From the NCBI RefSeq assembly GCF_030272615.1, contig NC_081409.1, forward strand, positions 24,698,406-24,762,405: a DNA stretch of 64,000 nt. The letters are read 5' to 3'. Of the stretch, positions 58,201-64,000 are shown one piece after another. The position numbers were made by a program, and so were the translations under genes. A model generated the notes under the pieces. It was not told the DNA's origin and ran no database searches. It was given only the letters and a program-made list of their open reading frames with translations. The DNA comes from Cryptomeria japonica. Taxonomy: Eukaryota > Streptophyta > Pinopsida > Cupressales > Cupressaceae. Positions within the stretch are counted from its first letter, which is position 1. Each line of letters starts with the position of its first letter.

Positions 58201-59449
58201 TAGGAACTGAAATCAAATTGTATTTTAATTCAAGAACATAAAGAACATCATGTAATTTCCCATTAGGAACATTCACATCACCAATAGCTTCAACTTTGCA
58301 ACTATGATTATTAGCTAATTGAACAGGAATATTAGAAGTATCAGGATGCAAATATTCAAAACATTCTTTATGAGAAATAACATGTTGAGATGCACCAGAA
58401 TCAATAATCCACTCAAGTGGTTGAGAAACATTATAAGTACATGTAAATGCATGACGAGATGAATTACCATTATTATTACCTTTCTTATAATGAGGTTTAT
58501 GTTGTTGATTATTTTGATTATTTTGGTTCATGGGCTTTTTACCATTTTGCTTCTTAAAACAATTATTAGTAATATGTCCATCTTTCCCACAATATGTGCA
58601 ATGGGGTCTTGTTTGAGAATTATTCCTTTGATTATTGTACATATTATTTTGATTATTATTATGAGAATTGTTATGATAGGATTTAGAATGAGATTGATAA
58701 TTAGAAGATTTGTGATTATTATTTTGATTATTATTTTTATTATTATTATTATTATTATTATGATTATGATTATGATTATTATTATTGGATCTAAAATTAT
58801 TATTATGATTTTGATTTTTAGACATAAAAGCATGTTCACTACTTTTAAGAGTACCAAATTGAATTAATTTAGCTTCCTCTTGATGCAATAAATTACAAAA
58901 AATATCATAAGTTAATTGAGTAGCTAAGCTAGGAATAACAAGTTGAGCATGAATATTCGTAATAAACTGTTGAAATTGACGAGGAAGACATTTTTTAAGA
59001 ATAAGATGAATTAAACGTAAATCAGCTAGAGTAACTCCTAAACTAGTTAATTGACTATTAACAGAATCAAACTTTAATAAGAATTCATCCATAGTTTTAA
59101 AATCCGTATACCTTAGATCTTCAAGTTGATCTTGAAGCTGAATTTTTCGGGATTCATTTGAGCTATCATAAGTTGTTTTTAAAATTTCCCAAGCTTCATG
59201 CGCTTTTGTATAATTTCCAATTAAAACATACAAATCAGGAACCATTGAAATACCAATTAAGCCAAGTGCTTCCTCATTTTGAGCCTTCCATCTATCTTGG
59301 TCGGCTTGAGGAGCAGTTGTAGCGGGCTCAAAGGTTTTATCAGTAGCAACATCCAAAAGGTGTTTGAAACGAAAAATAAAGGAAATATGTGTTTTCCATG
59401 AATGATAATTGGAACTATTTAATTTAATTTCCGGAATTAATGTAGACAT
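55289..59449 (-). pseudogene. element D gag-pol polyprotein, 1,386 codons with three stops
   Basis: One frame from ATG (59449) to TAA (55289), broken only by TAA codons at 57548, 57176 and 55514. Gag: residues 1-300, with an Asn-rich stretch at about 212-280 and zinc knuckle CTYCGKDGHITNNC (284-297). Protease: IIDSGASQH (350). Integrase: CHERLGHLN and CNGCMSGK zinc ligands, then VHSDLLGP, LHIDNGREY and AERKHRT as the three catalytic positions; the first stop falls in the PYTPQ*NG motif. RT: HQIDVKSAFLNG and LYVDDLIL. RNase H: FTDSDLGGD, STKAEYKG, YCDNQSAI, ending ADILTKPL. All catalytic residues except those near the stops are present. In life it is cleaved by its own protease and copies and integrates the element. 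Confidence 0.93.
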
Positions 59450-61196
59450 ATTTGCAAACTAAGCTTAAACAATAATAGTTAATAAAAAAATTACCCCTTT
59501 TTGGATTAAAGACGAAAATAAATAAATAACCTCCTTGATTAAAAATTAACCAAATTTGAATAATAAATTAAAATTACCAAGAAATGTTATTTAAAATTTT
59601 TTTAATAATAAATTTTAAGTTAAATTTTCTTTTAATAAAACAAACTTTATAACAAAAATATTACAAAACTTTAAATGTTTAATCAAAACTATTTATAATT
59701 TAACTTAATTAAAAAGCTTTATATATTCAAAAACTTTATAAACTTTTTTTCTTAAAGTTTGGATATAAACTTATTATGCATGAATATTTAAAAAACTTTT
59801 TATATGTTAAAAAAAACTTACTTTTTAAACTTTTTTATATGTGAAGCATTAAGAATGAATTTAAACTTTTAAACTTTGATATTAACTAAACTAAAGGAAA
59901 TGAAACGTATGAAAAAAAGTAATAATTGTTTCAAAAGAAAGATGTTATGGCAGGTAGAAAAAGATGCTAATAGAGGTGGGAAGGTTTCTTGCAGGGAATT
60001 TACAGGGCAGAGACCGAATGGGAGGAAAACAGACTGCAAACAGAGGTGACGTTGCAGGCAGGAAGACTCAATGAAAGCTTGGTGTAGAAATAATACGAGT
60101 TACAAAGACTTGAGCTACAGACGTTAACAATGCAAATAAGCAATATGCAGAGGCAGAAATGTAATGGATTGGTACAATGTTAGAGTAGAATGGTGCAAAC
60201 GGGTGAGCAAACAAGGGCGAAAAGGAAGAATGGTAGCAATCTTCTACCTCAAAATTTACAATAATTAGCTATGCTACAGCTGCACTAAATAATTAAATGT
60301 TAGAATGAATTAGATTAACCAGAATACGTTGAAATACACAGTGCAACATAGATTGGATTGAGACAAATAGTGAATTAGAACTAACGATTTTAGAGAATAA
60401 ATTGATTTTTTTTTTTTTTTTCTTAGAACGAATTTGAAAGGAAATACAATGTAGAACTACAAACAGAGAGATTTATGCCTTTTACCGGGTAGAACTTGCA
60501 GAAAATGTTAGACTGATTATTTATTTTTTTGTTGTTTTTAAAAAAAATACACAGAGATTCAATGAAGAAACAATATAACAATATAAAAAATTATTTTTAT
60601 CAAAAACCTTGCAAGTAAATGAAATGTTAGAACCTGCAAACAAATAGAGAAAAAACAAATCTATTGATATGTAATAATATAAAATAATAGGAAAAACAGA
60701 GATAGTTATAATACAAAGATCAATATGAATTTTTTTTTTTTAACAAAATCCTGTAGACACAATAAATGTTAAAACCTACAAACAAAACAGAGATGCAATG
60801 TAATAATAAATCAGATTTGGTGGCAAGCCGACCAAATAGATTAAGGAGGTTGAGTTTGGCGGTAAACCTTCCAAACTATTCACACTAAAAAAAACTAGAA
60901 ACTTTGGCAGCAAGCCTTCCAAAGACACAAATTTAAACCAAAAAGAAGAAACTTTGGCGGCAAGCCTTCCAAAGCCCCTTTTTTTTTTAATAAAAAAAAC
61001 TAGAATAGAAGATTAAACCTGCAGGCAAACTTATTAACAAGTTTGAAAAAAAAGTTAAAATCTGAAACCAAAACCTGAACAATAGAAAATATTAGAAAAA
61101 GACCTTCTTCTCCTCTCAAGAATGCCTCCAACAAGGTGAACTCCACAGAATGGTAACCTTCATCAATGTCAACTTAAAATAAGGATTAGAAACCTA
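59450..61196 (-). other. long 5' leader of element D
   Basis: About 1.75 kb between the primer site and the gag ATG with no coding frame. AT-rich, with poly-A/T runs. A TTTGGCGGCAAGCCTTCCAA-type motif recurs about four times near 60835-60980. Such a leader is long for copia. Confidence 0.7.
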
Positions 61197-61207
61197 CTCT
61201 GATACCA
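61197..61207 (-). other. primer-binding site of element D
   Basis: TGGTATCAGAG directly after the LTR, complementary to initiator tRNA-Met; the next base is T instead of C. Confidence 0.9.
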
Positions 61208-61396
61208 TGTAAGGAAATAAAAGAGCAAGGAAAGAAAAATGAAATCTAAGTAAGTTTATTGATGAAGTAAATGTTACCAAGAGAAATGCAAAAACCTTGG
61301 AGCAATCACCCAAATGTGAAGAAGGAGGCACAAGAACTTTTGAAAGGGGAAAAGCAAAGAAAAACCCCTTGTGATATAATGAATGAGGCAATGCCT

Positions 61397-61437
<41 letters not shown>

Positions 61438-61742
61438 AAGAAGCTCTTTACAATATTGTCATTAAGAAGAAATGAGAGAGGAGACATCTCTCAAATAGAG
61501 ATGAGGAGAGGAGTTACAAAGTAACTCCCAAATATATGATTGCCACCATTCATAAAATGTGTGTGCCATGTGTCCACATCCTCTTATGGAGGAAATCTAA
61601 TATTCCTTAATAAAGGAAAATAAAAGAAATGACTTGTCCTCACACATGTACTATAGGACAAATTACATGTAGGAATTCCAAAGGAATATCCTAAACTAAA
61701 TACAAATAAACCTAAGCCAAGTAAAGATTAAATATTCTAACA
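61208..61742 (-). repeat. 5' LTR of element D, 535 bp
   Basis: Matches 54759-55281; longer because its (GA)n run near 61405-61436 has more units. Confidence 0.93.
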
Positions 61743-61829
61743 GTTTTGCATCTTTGTAAAAATGCATTTTGATGTAAGTCTGCCTTCCGATAAGAACTTT
61801 TTCAGTCTTGGTTTCACATGGTGTATCTC

Positions 61830-62590
61830 TGATATTCCTATCCTAATAAAGCATTTCGGTGAGAGATCTTCAAGTCTCCTCGACAACCTCATTATTTGTT
61901 GTGACTCTGCCTTTTAGTAAGACTCTATTTTGAGCTTTGTAGAACCTTTGTGTCATGTTGACATCCCTGCTTCAATGAGACATTAGTACTATCTTACAAA
62001 TATAGACCCTTTGTCAATGTGACCTTGCATTTTGATAAGACCTAGTTTGTAGAATCCATATGTCATACCAAGATAATCCCTTTTCATTGTGATGTTTTAG
62101 GTGTATTGTCGATAATGTTTCTGTTTCAATATGAATTTGTTTTTTATAAGAACATTATTTGGTTCTTGGAGACCTTTGATGCTATACTAACAAGATCCCT
62201 TCCATTGTGATGTGTAACATGTTTAGCTGATAAAGTTTCTTTTTAGTGTGACTTAACTTTCTGGTAGGACTCAAACTACTTCTTGTCAATCTTTGGTTCT
62301 ACACCGATATTATTCTTTTTATTGTGATTTGCGGGGTGTCTTGCTGATAAATTTTTTTTCCTATGTGACTTGGTGTTTCAACAAAACAATTTTTTCTACA
62401 TGTCACCCCTTGATGGTGTACCAATAGGATTCTTTTCATTGTGACTTGAGATGTGTCTCGCTGACAAAGTTTCTTTTCAGTGTGACTTAGTTTTTCAAGA
62501 GAACTCAATTTGCCTCTTGTCAGCCCTTTGGAGCTATAGTGATATGAGTCTTTTTCATTGTGATGTATGCAAAGTATCAACAAAATACTG
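61830..62590 (+). repeat. degenerate tandem array in element B 3' LTR
   Basis: Blocks TTTTCATTGTGATGTGT-like near 62088, 62203, 62310, 62425 and 62547, spacing 107-122 bp, parallel to 25180-25960. Confidence 0.65.
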
Positions 62591-62857
62591 CCAATAACAA
62601 GGTTTGATCAAACGGTGCCCCACCATCCTGCAACTAATAATATTGAAGAAGGAAGACTATGTGGGGGTCATAACCACAGTGAAGAGTTGGTATCCCACTA
62701 GCCCACAGGAAGGAAATCTGATGTAAGATGATCTTGTGGGGAAAGTAGAATGGAATATGGTGCATTATCCCATCATCTTGTGGGTATATTTTTATGATGT
62801 AGAGAACACGATGGATGTTCATCCAATGCTAACTCAGATGTGCCTCTATGTAGATGG

Positions 62858-63796
62858 TGTTGGCAATTGACACTCATTAGATTTATATATTGTCATTGAT
62901 GATAACAAGATTCTATATGGCAAAAAGATTCCATATAATTCATACACCAGCATTTGAAGGCATTCATTGATAGACACTGACATTGGAGAAATCAAGGTAG
63001 ACACCAGCACTGGCACCGACATCTAGCACTTCAGGGAAGCTGACATCAGAAAGTCTTATTTGTAAAATCATTTTATAATTATTGTATAAGGCCGACATTG
63101 TCTATGTTTTGTAATGCATTGTAAGCCAACATAAGGCATATTGTCTGTGAAGGGTATATAAGTCAGTTTGTTAGGTCATTGTGATTTATAAGAAATATAT
63201 GAGAGATATATGATAGAGATGTGAATAGGATTATGGGTATATGCGAAGGATATGTATGTAGATCATGTGTATGCAAATTTTATATCATGCAATGATCTGT
63301 AGATGTTTTGTAAGACATTCTTAGAAGGAAGGAGATACCAGTAGAAGGTTCAGGGTTTATGAACCGATACAGAACAAAGCTTTAACCAAAACTCTTTTGG
63401 GCATTGTAGATGCATTTTGTGAGTTCACCAATACTGTTTTATTTCAGCAGAAGCTTGTAGTCAATGAGACTCTTTTGTGTTGAGCATTGTGCTCTAGGCA
63501 GTGTGGCTTCCTGCATGTGGAGGCCCCCATGCTATGTAATATCTTTCATATGGCTAGTGAATTGATATTGTGGGTCACAAATCCCACTATGGTTTTTCCT
63601 CTTTGAGGTTTTCCATGTATAAATTATGTTTGGTATGGTGTTCATTTATGTGGATGGTTTATTTGGTTCATGTTATATGTTTCTTCATTTATCGGTTTAT
63701 ATGTGGATGTTGTAAAAGGCTAAAATCTTGTGTTACTAGTAGAACATTGATTCACCTCCCTTCTCAGTGTTCTTGGGTTCATTGTATTCCAATGTA
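62858..63796 (+). repeat. 5' LTR of element E, about 939 bp
   Basis: Starts TGTTGG. TATA box TATATAA at 63155-63161. GTGGGTCACAAATCCCAC near 63568. Hairpin 63741-63772 with arms AGAACATTGA/TCAGTGTTCT (one G-U) around a C-rich loop. End tentative: TATTCCAATGTA where relatives have TATTCCAACA. Confidence 0.85.
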
Positions 63797-63798
63797 AT

Positions 63799-63810
63799 TG
63801 GTATCAGAGC
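63799..63810 (+). other. primer-binding site of element E
   Basis: TGGTATCAGAGC, a perfect 12-base match to the initiator tRNA-Met complement, next to the LTR. Confidence 0.92.
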
Positions 63811-63870
63811 TTGGTACCTCAGAAGAAGGTTGACAGCTTGAGGAAGATCCTAAACCTGGAATCATTGAAC

Positions 63871-64000
63871 ATGGCTATGAAGAAGCAACTTGAGATGACA
63901 CTTGAGTACTATGATGCTGAAAGGATGAAAAACTTGAAACTGCAAGATGAATTGAATTCTGCTAATGAATTCATTCTTATTCTCCAAGAAAGGTTATCAT
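63871..64000 (+). CDS. ORF1 start, coiled-coil gag-like protein (partial)
   Basis: ATG at 63871 (MAMKKQLEMTLEYYDAERMK) opens a frame still open at the window end (43 codons). It matches the start of ORF1 at 23209 with few changes and, more distantly, 13278. The heptad pattern of Leu and charged residues suggests a coiled coil. No stop yet, unlike the two other copies. Zinc knuckles and ORF2 are expected beyond the edge. Confidence 0.75.
   Translation, partial: MAMKKQLEMTLEYYDAERMKNLKLQDELNSANEFILILQERLS

Larger units (their letters stand above)
54759..61742 (-). mobile_element. nearly intact copia element D, 6,984 bp
   Basis: LTRs 54759-55281 and 61208-61742, perfect TSD GTTTT (54754-54758 and 61743-61747), primer site, one pol frame and purine tract. 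By eye the LTRs differ at about nine bases plus the GA-repeat length, so it is the youngest datable insertion in the window. It lies inside the 3' LTR of element B. Confidence 0.95.
54553..62857 (+). repeat. 3' LTR of element B, split by element D and cut by element E
   Basis: LTR sequence at 54553-54758 and 61743-62857, matching 24953 to about 26250. The remaining 1.1 kb should lie beyond element E, outside the window. Confidence 0.85.
24953..64000 (+). mobile_element. giant copia element B with nested elements, runs past right edge
   Basis: 5' LTR 24953-27407, primer site, gag (27473-29030 and 48825 onwards), protease, integrase, RT/RNase H ending near 54240, purine tracts and 3' LTR from 54553. 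The 3' LTR is not complete in the window. The candidate left TSD is ATTGA (24948-24952). It lies inside the RT of element A. Four later insertions (29031-48819, about 49740-51441, 54759-61742, 62858 on) inflate it. Confidence 0.85.
62858..64000 (+). mobile_element. element E, pol-less sirevirus-like element, 5' end only
   Basis: LTR, perfect primer site and ORF1 start; same family as the minus element at 9393-24701. It lies inside the 3' LTR of element B and runs off the right edge. Confidence 0.85.

Noticed and set aside
58490-58867. Long Ile-rich frames on both strands, membrane-protein-like
   Set aside because: They are other-frame readings of the AAT/ATT repeat that encodes the Asn-rich stretch of element D Gag.

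Overview
This window looks like intergenic DNA from a very large plant nuclear genome. It is AT-rich and has no recognisable host gene. Almost every kilobase belongs to LTR retrotransposons nested in one another, primed by initiator tRNA-Met (primer site TGGTATCAGAGC or decayed forms). A gymnosperm would fit, but the sequence alone does not prove the lineage. Most coding regions are decayed, and in several of them TAG is the dominant internal stop.

Layout. 1-6413: two inverted pieces of one Ty1/copia family meet near 3050; the right piece ends in a full 3' LTR (5339-6413). 6414-7940: 3' end and partial LTR of a second family. 8395-9392 and 24707-24952: two halves of one copia reverse transcriptase, split by a 15.3-kb element (9393-24701, minus strand, TSD GGTGA/GGTGG). 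That element contains a TIR transposon (9491-11471) and a plus-strand relative of itself (12397-19015, TSD TTATA). 24953 to beyond the right edge: a giant copia element (B) with 2.45-kb LTRs. Its gag is interrupted by element C (29031-48819). Its protease/integrase region is interrupted by an unidentified insert (about 49740-51441). Its 3' LTR is interrupted by a nearly intact copia (D, 54759-61742, TSD GTTTT) and by another non-autonomous element (E, 62858 to the edge). Element C holds a chromodomain Ty3/gypsy element (35501-39976), a gypsy gag fragment (41551-42068) and, in its 3' LTR, a non-coding element of four 1,208-bp LTRs (42413-47769, TSD CATCT).

How the parts relate. Elements at 9393-24701, 12397-19015 and 62858-64000, and part of C, form a group without pol. 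They have sirevirus-like LTRs, several GGGGGAG tracts before the 3' LTR, an ORF1 with coiled coils and four zinc-knuckle positions, and, where visible, a very long ORF2 of unknown function. They presumably borrow pol from autonomous relatives such as B or the copia family at the left edge, whose LTR ends share the same architecture. The most striking points are this pol-less group, a covarying C-loop hairpin at LTR 3' ends, LTR-LTR junctions that match those predicted for end-joined cDNA, and paired copies showing CAG-to-TAG decay.
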